Shown here piece after piece: positions 9,465 through 20,800 of a stretch of DNA of 64,000 bases; within the stretch, counting starts at the first letter, position 1; the number at the start of each line of letters is the position of its first letter. The DNA lies in NCBI RefSeq assembly GCF_023078275.1, contig NC_062982.1, positions 1,541,001-1,605,000 of the forward strand. The letters are read 5' to 3'. This stretch comes from Leguminivora glycinivorella (taxonomy: Eukaryota > Arthropoda > Insecta > Lepidoptera > Tortricidae). The notes below the pieces were generated by a model, which was given only the letters and a program-made list of their open reading frames with translations, was not told where the DNA came from and ran no database searches. The translations under genes were made by a program, and so were the position numbers.

Positions 9465-11391
9465 GTAAGTTTTGTACTATGAATATTTTCTGTATGAATT
9501 TGAGTATGATTAAATATAATCTGACCTGAGAGTCTTAAAAAAAATGACGGTAATAGTACATTACATCAGAGGCCGGGAAAATGAGGATTTCCGGCCAAGT
9601 GGGTATATACCTACTACCCGGATAGGGATACGAGGCCGGGAATCCGTTTTCACGCCGAGGCATGTATAGTGCTTTTCTCAAACGTACAATGAAATAAAAA
9701 AAAAATGCTCTAAAGGACAATATTTTATTAAAAAAAGTTACTTTGCAGGCCTAGGCCTAAAAAATAATATGAAATCCCTTTACAGTCCTCTCGAGTTGTT
9801 GCGCCCAAAAAGCGATACTTCCCAGTCCATTTTAAGGAACGTAAAGACAATATTTAATTGCATGTTTGAGAAAAGGTAGTTATCTCGCAGGCAGGATACT
9901 GTTGTGCCTGTATGATGTGTCTGTAGTTAGGTATACAAATTTCACTTGCTTTAGTTTTCAAAGTTAACAATCCTATCTATCACAATCACAAACAGCCATT
10001 TGATGCATTGGATTCTTACTATCAAACTGATCATATTCTTGCTTGTCACAGTTACATGACTTTTACTACATGTATCATTTTTATGTTTCACCAGAGGGCA
10101 GAATTGGTCATGGCAAAAATGAAACATCAATAGAGTTGGAACGTTAATATTTTCAGCTATTGATAAATTCACCTTTTACATTTCTGACTTTAACATTGAC
10201 CCCTAGTTAGCTATTGAACCATTTTATTTTGACCTCTTTGGTTAGATTAAAAGTAAATTGTATAACATTTGATTACCATTTCTGACTTTAACCACATCTC
10301 GGACACTGGCGATCAAATATATGAAAGAGGCGCGTTCCTAGCACACATTCTAAGCTCGTGTAGGTAAACGCGTACCATGCTTGTATGAGTGAAATATGAC
10401 AGGTGACTGTTCGCGTTTTTGACAGGCGGTAACTGTGAGGTAACCGAGAGGGGGTGGGCGGCACTTTTAGCGGGGAGCGGGAGTGGCCATACTGTACGAT
10501 AGTACTCTTTATTATACTGTGCTTTAACATTGACCCCTAGTTAGCTATTCAACCGTTTGATTTTGACCTCTTTGGTTAGATTAAAAGTAAATTGTATAAC
10601 ATTTTATTAATTGCAACCATCCTTTTGCAACTCATTCTTCTTCTTCTTCTTCTTTGTCCAACCCTGGTCCCGTTATTTGGGGTCTTAGTCTAAGGGCCAG
10701 GATAGTCTGTCCTGGGTTGTCGGTTCTGGCAATTGGGCTTTCCAATATTTATTTATTTATTATTTATTTATTTATTCAACCGTTTGATTTTGACCACTTT
10801 TTCGGTTAGATTACAAGTATACCATTTTATAACATTTTATTAATTGCAACCATCCTTTTGCAACTAATTCACATTTGAAAAAAAATGGTTAATCTAAAAC
10901 GAAAAACAGTAAACAAATTGATAAATAAGTATCCTTGTCTTACTTACGACAAAAACAACTCAACAATATACTGATAATTTCAGTTTAATTGATAGTCGAT
11001 AAAATTCATGTTCCAACTCTTTGCCCCGAGCAATTCCGCCCTCTGTTCATGACTATGTGTTATGACTTATTATTTACACAATTACCTTTCTCTTACAGGC
11101 ACAGGCTCTCTAGCAATGATATGGATGTACACCCTAAAGTCTGTCCGTTACCTCATACTCCACAAAGGAGGCAAACACTTATCCTTCGTAACCTACACTC
11201 CGTTCGGTAACAACCGTATCATGAAGGTGCCTATAGAAAATGTCTGTTGCAAGGAAGCGAGGAAGAATGCCCGGGTCCAACTGCCGTTGAAGGTGAAGAA
11301 CACTTGGATGCATTATATGTTGGATATGAAAGGGGAGTTTAAAAATCCTATTCTGTTTGATGCTACAGCTGGGTTGGCTAGGAAATGGTAA
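9086..11391 (+). CDS. TMEM223: TMEM223-like mitochondrial inner-membrane protein (2 exons)
   Basis: Join 9086-9464 and 11099-11391 gives 672 nt, 223 aa plus stop TAA. Donor TTGGTAAGT, acceptor TCTTACAG; the split Gly codon reads VLVGTGSLAM. The N-terminus is Arg/Ser-rich without acidic residues (RRSATYRTLLPCRHCIK), fitting a mitochondrial presequence. Two membrane segments follow: about 72-92 (FAVVQYMFWMYLGGFAFTAL) and about 119-141 spanning the splice. The C-terminal half (LSFVTYTPFGNNRIMKVP, then YMLDMKGEFKNPILFD) fits the matrix-side fold of TMEM223, a protein known in human cells to associate with COX1 synthesis. Human TMEM223 is about 200 aa. Identity is by recalled family pattern without a search; another small mitochondrial TMEM family is possible. 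Divergent from Top2. Confidence 0.78.
10088..11055. repeat. Repeat block in the TMEM223 intron with inverted flanks
   Basis: AGAGGGCAGAATTG and AGAGTTGGAACGTTAAT near 10090-10145 recur inverted near 10990-11050. Inside, a unit containing TTTGACCTCTTTGGTTAGAT and AAGTAAATTGTATAACATTT occurs at about 10194-10276, 10529-10609 and 10775-10850 (third more diverged). TTC and ATTT microsatellites lie between the second and third units. Confidence 0.6.
10293..10521 (+). mobile_element. 229-bp CACA...TGTG element, copy 1 (7-bp duplication)
   Basis: Starts CACATCTCGGACACTGGCGA, ends TTATTATACTGTG; flanked by CTTTAAC on both sides (10286-10292 and 10522-10528). Same family at 28933-29166 and 31813-32043. 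No coding potential; class undecided. Confidence 0.85.
11099..11391 (+). CDS. TMEM223: TMEM223-like exon 2
   Basis: Starts after TTTCTCTTACAG and finishes the second membrane segment (AMIWMYTLKSVRYLIL), then the soluble C-terminal domain to LARKW-stop. Reading is uninterrupted. Confidence 0.85.
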
Positions 11392-11924
11392 TTTACCATG
11401 TAGTTTTTGTTACAGATTTTACAAGATAAATGAAGTGGACTTATGAAACTGAGGATTCAAAAGTAGGTTTGCTATACACACAGGAATGCTTGTTTGCATT
11501 GTTAAGTTTCCTCAATAAATATGCAATTTTTGTCAATATCATTCATTTGTCATTTGCTCAAAAAAGGGAACTCCTATCATGCAAAGCAGGAAAAAGTGAG
11601 ACAACACAAAATGAGTTTTGGTTTCCGACACAAGAGCAGTCACTTTGATCGGTCTTGAGTGGTATCAATATTTTATGTACCTAACTAAAAAAATATTAGT
11701 ACTAAAATAAATAATATATTGCATTTTTTCATATAGACACCTGTATTAAATGCAAGACTATTCATTATATGTGGTTACCTTGCCTTTGACTACTTAACCT
11801 AGATAATGAATAGTTTAATGTTGTAGCTAGCAGAATGTTAATACCTAGCGATGTTTGATCATTTTTACTATTCTATTCTTGCATTTGGTTTCAGTAAAGT
11901 GTAGATATAAATGTTATTCTTGTA

Positions 11925-11930
11925 AATAAA
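11925..11930 (+). terminator. Probable TMEM223-like poly-A signal
   Basis: AATAAA 534 bp after the stop codon, followed by GACTTTGTTACAAATG and a T-rich stretch. An earlier AATAAA at 11514 could also serve. Between 11392 and 11930 the sequence has no element. Confidence 0.5.
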
Positions 11931-12429
11931 GACTTTGTTACAAATGTAGTTTTGTTCTCATTATGACTATCAGCACTAAGGCCGCTTTCCCACTTGTCGG
12001 CGTATGCAGTATACCGCGAGCTTACTAATTTCGGTAAGATCTCCTCACTTAGTTGTGTACTGGTACGTAGTTTAATATAAAAACTATAGAATATTGCAGA
12101 TAGTCATTTTTTTTATATAAACATCGATGTTTTATTGCCAGTGATTCATTATTATTTAAATAATGCACGTAGTTACAGTTAGTAGACAAAACTCATTGGG
12201 CCCCCACCAAGTCGAGCAAAAAAAGGCTAGGCCGTACCATACTTCATATAAATGTTCTGCATCGGCACTTTCCATCGGGTGAGCCTGTGGACAAATGATT
12301 TACCTGTTCCTCATAAAAAAAATCCTAAAGGAATAGAATTATATTTACTTAATAACCTAGTTAAGTCTCGCTTTCTGGAAAAGTGGGCATGCAAAGGGCC
12401 AGTGTAACGTGGAATAATAAAAATACCAT

Positions 12430-15400
12430 TTTGAGATTTGTCAGAAAAAATCTTTATTAAATCGTTTACAATTATAGTAACGGAAAGTATGTCTCAACAC
12501 AAAATAAACAAGAAGAAATAGGTCGATAACAAAAAAATAGACTTCTTTCTATATACAACGTGTCTTAACAACACAATAAAATATTAAACTTAATGAAAAA
12601 AAGTCTTTACGTGAATACCATAGACGAAAGTGATATTACTCATATTACAGTCAACTTAGCCTAACGTACAGTACAATAACTTAGCCTAGCCAACTACAGA
12701 CATGTCCAGATTAAGTCTACAAATGCTTTAACTAGCCTGCTACGACAAGCTACTTAGGGACCGATGACTTGATTTAAGAGAAAAACATATTTTTAGAACT
12801 AAAATTAAACGGCTAAACTCATGTATTGAAGCCACAGTCAGTTACAAGATTGAATGTGCGCTGTGAGTTTCAATTAAAATATGACTTCAATATATAAGTT
12901 AATGCATTTTATGTTACATCAGAATGATTCACGACAGTTTAAGTATATGTAAAATATTATTTTGTGAAACTCATTCAAACGGGTAATTTGACCAAGTAAC
13001 AACACGAAAATGCATAATATTGATATGTTTTGTTTTAAAACAGTCATTGCAAGCATCCTCTGCATAATAACTAACTCGTAGATTTGAACGCTAAGCTGAT
13101 TCAATACAGATCAGATTTAAGACACTATAATTCAGATCAATACTTTAAAAGGCATTATCAATAAACGCATTGAACATACAACTGTATAGAGTTGGGAAAA
13201 GAGCTAGCTTTATTTTGCTTATAAAAAAACATGTAGGTATAGTTTCCTCGTCAATAACTGTAGCTATTGAGATTTAACAGGCATACTTTCTCTTGTCACT
13301 TTTATTCACAATCAATATACTTGTAATATTTATACTGTAATTCTAAAACATCAATACAATATACATAGATCAGCGTTTGCGTGCAACTTTTATATTAAAA
13401 ACGTCACCGATCCTCGACTATTTAAGTACATTAATTAAACCTTATTTACATTAATAAATAACGTATCTAAGTTAAGAGTTAAGGCGCTGTGTGCAGGACA
13501 TGAAAACAGTGTGTATTATGTGTATGTGGACTCTGGGTATCCTTATGGCATGTTTCTATGGGGATTTTTTTTGTTCACAATAGGGGTCATATTTTATATG
13601 TGACAATTTTATAGGTCTTTATAGTAGATTTACAATTGTATTTGTCACTTATAAAATAAGTACCATTATCATGTGTTAAGTTAAAGTTAAATGCTTCGCT
13701 TAAGATATTTTTATAATATCTGTCATATAAGTACTTAGTGTTTCAGCTAGGCACTCTGCTAATTTAAATAAAAAAACTTGCCGTAAGGATACCTAAGTCC
13801 AACAATTTATACTAACTGCCTTCCATGGATCACAGGTGATTAAAAAAATATTCCTGACATATGCACTGTTTCACACTGCATTGCAGTTACTCTATCTTTT
13901 ACTAATACTTTGGACCTTTTACTACGAATCTAAATTGAGAAGAAATTTATAATTTCATTATCGATGTAAGAGAAAAGTCGGGCGATAAAATTGTCGCTTT
14001 ATCGAACGACAATGCTAATAATGGTGCGAGAAAGAGACGAACGCTTTATCGATCGATAAAGCAACAACTTCAGACCTTGAGAAAGACGTATCCACTTTAT
14101 TAATAGGTACTAATTTATGTGACCAGTGGCCGTATTATGGTCTGTTTTGTCACTTGTCATATAATTTATCACTTTCGCACTTATATACTTGTTAGAACGA
14201 GACAGACATGGTGACAAACGATAGACAGTATCTTGGCCTTACAATTTTTCACTTCATGGTTTTACTTTTATTTTTCTTAAGAAGTATTTGAGGTAAGAAT
14301 AAGAGTTTTGTGATGCAAGAATTATTTCATAAAGAAAGAAGTAGTTATTAATAAAATGGACAATATGGATCATTTGTCAAAAATGTTTTTCTTTGTGCTT
14401 TGTCAACAATTTTAGTGTTTTGTCTAGAAATCTAGATTATTTTGGTTTAAGATATATAGCATACTATAGGAAAATTAGCTGACTCTTTCATTGCTAAATT
14501 CCAAAGAAATTGCTACAATGTGAATTTAGCAACAAAAGTTTATTAACACGTACGGCAGGGGTTTATTTTATATGAATTATCAGTTTAAAAATATGAGCTG
14601 TGTACTAAACTAAGCAATTTAAGTAATTAAAACTAATATATCATAAAAAACAAATCCCTGCTTCATTTATTTATTATAGAAGTTAGATTTGAAGTAACAA
14701 GCCTAAGTATCTTTTCAAAATCGTGTTGTTAATCAAACAATACGCAAGTACGCTTTGCATACTATATTTTATAAAAAATATACATATTAATATCCATCAT
14801 TACCTGGTTAATTTTATAAGTTCCGTATTAACATCCATGCCTAAATTACATTATAATAGAGTCTGCCGTCTTAAGATGTAAGGCAGCTCAATGCTAGGAC
14901 ATATAGGCTGGCAAAAAAGAGAAGAAAATATGTAATAGGGGCGCCCCCGTTTATGTAAACCGTTTTTCATGTGGCAACTATTTTGACACTTTTCTATGAG
15001 AATAGTTAAATGTTGCTATGATACAAAAAATTAGTTCAATTTGTACTCTTTTGCCAAGCTGTAACATTCCTGTGAAAAAACATGTATAAGCCCATATTTG
15101 TTATTCTAAATCGTTTGAAGTTCTTAAAATCCTTTAATATTCGTTGTTGAAGACATATTACTTTTAAGAACAGGTACATTCATGAGGAGAAATAGTTAAA
15201 CGGGTGAAACGTTCAAAAATACCAATATAAGCTTGGATTCTCTAAGTACAATTCATTTTGAAATGTTTTGAACACTTCGCCCGTATAACTACTTGGCGAC
15301 TATTTGAAAAGTAAAGAAAATGGGTGCATTTTCTATAAAAAATTATGAATGTGCCATTTAAAATTGTTTTTTTTTTTAATTTAGACGCAATTTTATTGTT

Positions 15401-15869
15401 TTTTTAGGCGTTGACATGTTGCCATGTAAAATTATCTTCAACGTTAAATCAATTAGGTACATTATTAATTAAAAAATGGCAACACCATAGTGATTCAAAT
15501 CAATATTTTTAATAACACGAACCGGCAATACAATGTCGCCACTTTTAATTTCTAGGTACATATTCTTGTCGAACTATAGACGTCAAAACATTGTCGACAA
15601 AATTGACGCAGTTGAAAATATCGTTGGCAAAAGCAGAAATTAATTGGCAATAGTGGAAAACTGAAAGGAAAACATTGGCACTCGAATACACATCCTTCTA
15701 TATCAGTCTCTTTTACCCCGTTCCAAACAAAAATATAATAAGCTTCAAATAAGTGAGCTGTAAGCTGTTTTAAAGTACGTAACGTACAGGCAGTTTATTT
15801 ATATAACCTATAAATCTTTACTGCCGCGTTCGAGCCATAACAATCAGAGATCAAAATAAGAATGCTTAT
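12430..15869 (-). other. AT-rich unique sequence, possible very long 3' UTR of the RNF144-like gene
   Basis: About 3.4 kb with no interspersed element that I can recognise and no credible reading frame on either strand, in contrast to the dense repeats all around. On the minus strand it leads to AATAAA at 12453-12458. The convergent TMEM223-like transcript ends about 0.5 kb before it. Being 3' UTR is an inference only. Confidence 0.35.
12453..12458 (-). terminator. Candidate distal poly-A signal (minus strand)
   Basis: TTTATT on the plus strand, AATAAA on the minus strand, at the left edge of the element-poor tract. A nearer minus-strand AATAAA lies at about 16969-16974, so the actual end of the RNF144-like transcript is open. 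Confidence 0.35.
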
Positions 15870-16476
15870 TAGGGTGGAGCGAAAAAACACTTTTCTGGTA
15901 TTAGCAAACCTAATAGTTATCAATCAATGCCTCTTAGTCTATGAAGCCTTTGTGCAAATTTTCAGCTTTTTAAATCAACATCTTCTGCCTCCGCATTAGG
16001 GTTGAAATTTTGGATAATCAACTTTCAAATAAAAAAAAAATTTAGGCAGTATTATGTTTAGTATATGTTATTGATACATATCATTATGAGAAACTACAAA
16101 AAGTTGCGAAAATAGCGTCCAGAATCGCCAAAGTTTGTCTAGTTTCAGTACATTTGCCAAAATAGCCGCTAAAATACTGAAAATTAGCGATTTTTAACGC
16201 TATTTTCGCAATTTTTGGTAGTTTCTTGTAATAATATGTATCAATAATGTATACTGAACATAATACTGCTGAAAAACATTTTTTATCTAAAAGTTGAATT
16301 TTCGGGTTTGTATGAGATTTTCAAAATTTCAAACCTAATGCGGAGGCAGAAGATGTTGATTTAAAATGCTGAAAATTTGCACAAAGGCTTCATAGACTAA
16401 CGACGACGACGACGGGCATTGATTGATAATTATTAGGTTTGCTAATTCCAGAAAAGTGTTTTTTCGCTCCACCCTA
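15870..16476. mobile_element. 607-bp foldback hAT-type element
   Basis: Ends TAGGGTGGAGCG and CGCTCCACCCTA; flanks ATGCTTAT (15862-15869) and GTGCTTAT (16477-16484) match in 7 of 8 bases, as expected for an old 8-bp hAT duplication. The arms are almost entire: AATGCGGAGGCAGAAGATGT at about 16337 is the inverse of sequence near 15990, and the match runs on to near the centre (about 16120-16195). RNA from either strand would fold into one hairpin of about 270 bp. Confidence 0.87.
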
Positions 16477-17038
16477 GTGCTTATCCACTAGAGATATGCT
16501 ATACGGATATTGATATCCGCCAATCAGCTTTGTTGACCCAGTGCTATGCAACGTGGACCAATTGTCATCGGTTGATATCAAGCATTCACGTAGCACATCT
16601 CTGCTAGAAAGGCTCCCTACGGCTTTGAATGTTTCAAGCCAAGTCAAAAAAGCTAGAGGCCTGTACAGACCTTGCAACAAATCGCATGCGCTAAGTGTAA
16701 TGCATTCAATGTAGCAACCAAGAGTCCGCAAATTGGATACGATTAAATCGGTGAGGTTTGTGCGACCATACAAATTATACATATTTGAAGTTTTACAAAA
16801 TGATCTTAATCTGACAATTATTTCTTTACGGTCAGGGTTTCACCCGTCGTCAATAATCACGAAAACAGCGATGTACATAACTACATGCAATATTAAATAC
16901 ATTGGCCTGAAATCTTTACAAACCCCAAAAACTAAATTCGAAGACACTAAGTTCTGCTTTTAAATACATTTTATTAGGTTTTATAATGTCTCCAATTTTG
17001 TTTTTAGAGTCTTACTGCTAACGTCAATGTCACACTTA
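16477..17038. other. Sequence without a supported gene
   Basis: Contains a weak inverted pair AGAGATATGCTA / TAGCACATCTCT at about 16489-16605 that may be a small hAT-like MITE, and otherwise AT-rich sequence. A 102-codon minus-strand open frame here resembles nothing I know. Confidence 0.4.
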
Positions 17039-17178
17039 CGCCGTGGCTTGCGTGGGCGACGGTCGCGCGACGGCGATGCGACGCATACGAAATCAAACCT
17101 TATCGATATGGAAGTATGAGACGCAACGGCGACGGTCGCACGACGGTCGCGCGACCGTCACCCACGCAAGACACGGCG
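17039..17178. mobile_element. GC-rich MITE with inverted ends
   Basis: CGCCGTGGCTTGCGTGGGCG at the left and CCCACGCAAGACACGGCG at the right are near-inverse, followed inward by (GGTCGCGCGAC) words. A shared internal block TCAAACCTTATCGATATGGA recurs at about 21552, and related GC-rich ends occur at 24715-24850. Confidence 0.75.
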
Positions 17179-17782
17179 ATACATAACCTTGGCCAGAATC
17201 AAAATATGTATACCAGAGTATTTGCCTGGCAAAACTCCCTACACGAATATAAATGGCTGAATTTCTAAACAAGATTGTATAAAAATCTTGTCAACTGTCT
17301 TGACTGCATTCAGCTCATTTACCTCGTTACATTTGTCAACGATGGTTGTCCGTCAAAATTAGCTACTAGTCAATCATATACACAGACAGATTGAACGGTC
17401 TTCGTAGGATCAAAATTTTCTTTACTTAATTCCCCATTTTCAATTGGGCCAAATTCCTCAACGTTGGCTCAAAATTATTTACAACAAAGCCCAACTAAAT
17501 CTTCACTTCACATTTCTGCACTAAAAAATCTCACAACATAAATCCATCAGCGATAAACAGTCGAGTCAAAGTTCGTCTCCAAGCTCCAGGCTGCGTTTAG
17601 CCAATCACAAGTCACTTCTTCCGTCTTTGACCAATCACTATTCACCTTTACTGCTGACCAATCACTGTTTCCTTTTTCGACCATTCACTGATCACCTGTT
17701 CTACGTTCGACCAATCACAGCTCACCTCAAGTCCTCACATGGTCTACCATCGGCCAGAGCCCTCTTTGGAGCGTTTCGTGCG

Positions 17783-17894
17783 TCAGTCGGAGAGGTACCT
17801 GGCGCGTGTTATTTCGTCGTCGTCTTCGCGTCCGGGACTTATGCTCTCGATTTCATCCACTTCTTCGAGATTTTTCGTGCTTGGGTTGCATAAT
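17783..17894 (-). CDS. RNF144A: RNF144-like terminal exon: acidic C-tail and stop
   Basis: Acceptor CATTCCAG at 17895-17896. Joined in phase to the previous exon it reads RLCNPSTKNLEEVDEIESIS then PGREDDDEITRARYLSD and TGA at 17783-17785. The tail is strongly acidic and longer than the short vertebrate RNF144A tail as I recall it. The exon is too short to stand out alone; its support is the in-phase splice and sensible composition. Confidence 0.82.
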
Positions 17895-20800
17895 CTGGAA
17901 TGAAATTGGTTTTATGTAAATTACAAATCGATAAGCTTTAAAATATGATCCTATGCGAAAACAATATCAACAATATTGGGACCGCATGCCGTGCCGTCAC
18001 ACATTTTTTTCCCTTCGTGGTCCTGTTTCTTTTCGATCTTTTTAAAATTTTAATGTAATTTTTTCAACGGACTGAGGACATTTTTAAAGATTTGGTTGTT
18101 GCAATTTTTACTCCGACTCCGCTGAAGCTATTCGAGTAATTATTTTTTGATCTGCTTCACAGTTCCATGCAGTTGTTATGTAGGTATGGGAGTCTGTTGA
18201 TAAAATCCTGTATACATTAATGGAGCTCTTCAAATAATTGAGTGTCTGTTCAAAAGGACGTATATATTTCTCTACTAGCTTTTGCCCGCGGCTTCGCACG
18301 AGTTAGAAAAAGACAAAAAGTAGCCCATTTAACTTTCCCATTTATAAATATTAGTATGGATGAACTCCATAGATGCAAATTTGATTTTCAATTTTAACAG
18401 ACAACAACAAACAAGTGATATACATAAATGAATAACCAATAGCAAACTCAAAAAAGGAAGACTTTTGTGACAATTTTGGAATAACTCCTTTTGAAGAGAC
18501 ACGCTTCATATAATTATAGCAGTTCTGGGTACGTAGCCGAATGGCACAAACGCTCACGAAACGAAACGCTCGTAGATATCTATCTCTATCGCTCTCGCGT
18601 ATTGGCGCTACAAAGCCAGACTACCTTTCGCGGCGTTTCGTTTTCGTTTCGCGTCGGAGAAATGCCATTCGGCTACGGGGCCTGGTCAGAGTGAGGACTC
18701 ACCTGCACTTGCAGCAGACGATGCAGGGCGCCGCGAGCAGCAGCAGCGGGCTGGCGACCAGAAGGAGCAGACCGAAGCCGGCGAATATGCCCACCACCTG
18801 GAAGTATCGGTCACATATTTATAACATTTCAATCTACCTATAATACATCAAACAACTGTTATTACTTACTAATAACTACTACACTTATTACTAGTACACT
18901 AATGCTTATGCCTATTTATTCTAAAGTTAGAATTTTCCAATTCACCCAAACAAGTTTGTCCTTCAAATAGTCTGACACATTATAGTAAGATCGTTCCAAC
19001 TGTTTTGAACGTTTTTTTTTTGGTCGGAGGATTGGGAATTTAGAGAAATATCCTCTATTCTATCCACAAGAAATGAACGCCGGGATGTCCCGGGGAGAGG
19101 GACATCCAGGGGAGTGTTTTGAAAGTATGGTCTGGTAAGTCTGTAATGTGACTAGGTATCTTAATGTAAAAATGTATCGATTGGCCTATAAACGACTTCC
19201 TCACTTTGGCCAATCGTATGCGGCGCACTGCAAGTTTATTTTTGTTCCGTGTATTTTAATTATGTATGTCAGTATTTTTTTATAATTTATAAATAAAAAG
19301 CGAGGGCAGTGTTATGATTTTGACCTCCCTAAAACGGTCTCTTAGCGAGGTAAGCGGACTTAGGTTATATATCGCCCTCACTGCTCGCTTCTGAAGAACA
19401 AATATACTGTCAAAATCTGCTGATCTTCCCCAAACCAGGACTTCATATGACATGAGACTGTGGAAATAACTGTAATAAACTAATATAGCAGTTTCTTCAT
19501 CCGTAATCTGTCTTATCCTTCTGAAAGCATAGGCAGCCAAACACAATCTATTACTCAGACTAGTTATAAGTGTGCACTTTTGTAGTTTTTTGGAGGGAAC
19601 TAACGAGCGCGGATTGCGAGCGGAATGCGCGCGGATCGCGAATCAAACGCCAGCGTGTCGTCGGAGGCTTTACCGCTATCAAAACGCTTTAGTGTGGCGG
19701 ACGCTTTAGTTGTAAGTCTTAGTAAGCGGAACAGTGCAAAATTATTTCCAAATAGAAATCATAAATGGCGCTAAGTGTCACGATTGACGATTATTATTTT
19801 TTTATCAAATAGATTTAAAGGTATTTGAAGCGTCATAAATTAAGTACATTATAAATTAAATACAAACATCGATGACAACACAAATTTAATGCATTATTTT
19901 AGAAATTTTCAAAGAAATAATATCACGTAATATATTGCTACTGACTATGACGCAACAACGTGAACAACCTGCGCGCGACAGTATCGAGCTACCTAAATTT
20001 TATTGCATATTGTCACTAGATGGAGCTGTCACTATCTACAGTATACTGCCAACGAAACGGTGCGATTGTGTGCGTTCCGTTCATTGAGATATATGTACTA
20101 CGTACTATAGGCGACGTTGCCAGACGGAAACTCTGCACAAGCTGACAAATGCGCGGAGTGCGCGAAGCGGTAATTTACGCGTAGAGTAGTAAGTCCACCA
20201 TCAGATGTGACACATTATTATATTCCGCCTGTCAAAATTATTTATTTATTTATTTACAACTTAAAAAATACAAAGTAAGCGATCACTGCCGCCCATGGAC
20301 ACCCGAAACACCAGGGGTGTTGGAGGTGCGTTGCCGGCCTTTAAGATGGATGTACGCTCTTTTCTTGAAGATTTATCTTCTTCTTTAAAATACAAATATA
20401 TACTTATATATAATAATATATATATAGTGCGGTCAGTTTTTTTGGACAAAGCGTAGGTATCCATTGTTCTCTTTTTTCATGACCAGGCCAAAGAAAACAG
20501 CAAAAAGTGAGCGTGCTAAAAATACAATTTTACTCAATAACTGTTAACAATCAATAAACAAATTAACTTTTTTTTTATATTATAGTAACATAATTCATAA
20601 AGTAGTAAGTAGTTACCTAATAATTTTCCAAATTGAAATAAATATATTTCGCAAATCTATTAGAGGTGAAACACATTAGTAGGAACAATGAAAATGGCAC
20701 ATCTGCGCGGTTAACTTTTTAGTCTATGATTGCGTCACCAAAATCGCGCAGCCTCGCTCCCGCTCGCGTGTTCGTAGAATATTCAGCTGTCAGCCGATAA

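Noticed and set aside
16474..16782. 102-codon minus-strand frame
   Set aside because: Overlaps the end of the foldback hAT element and a likely small MITE; no family resemblance.
18541..18843. 100-codon plus-strand frame over 18541-18843
   Set aside because: Covers a MITE and the antisense of the RNF144 transmembrane exon.
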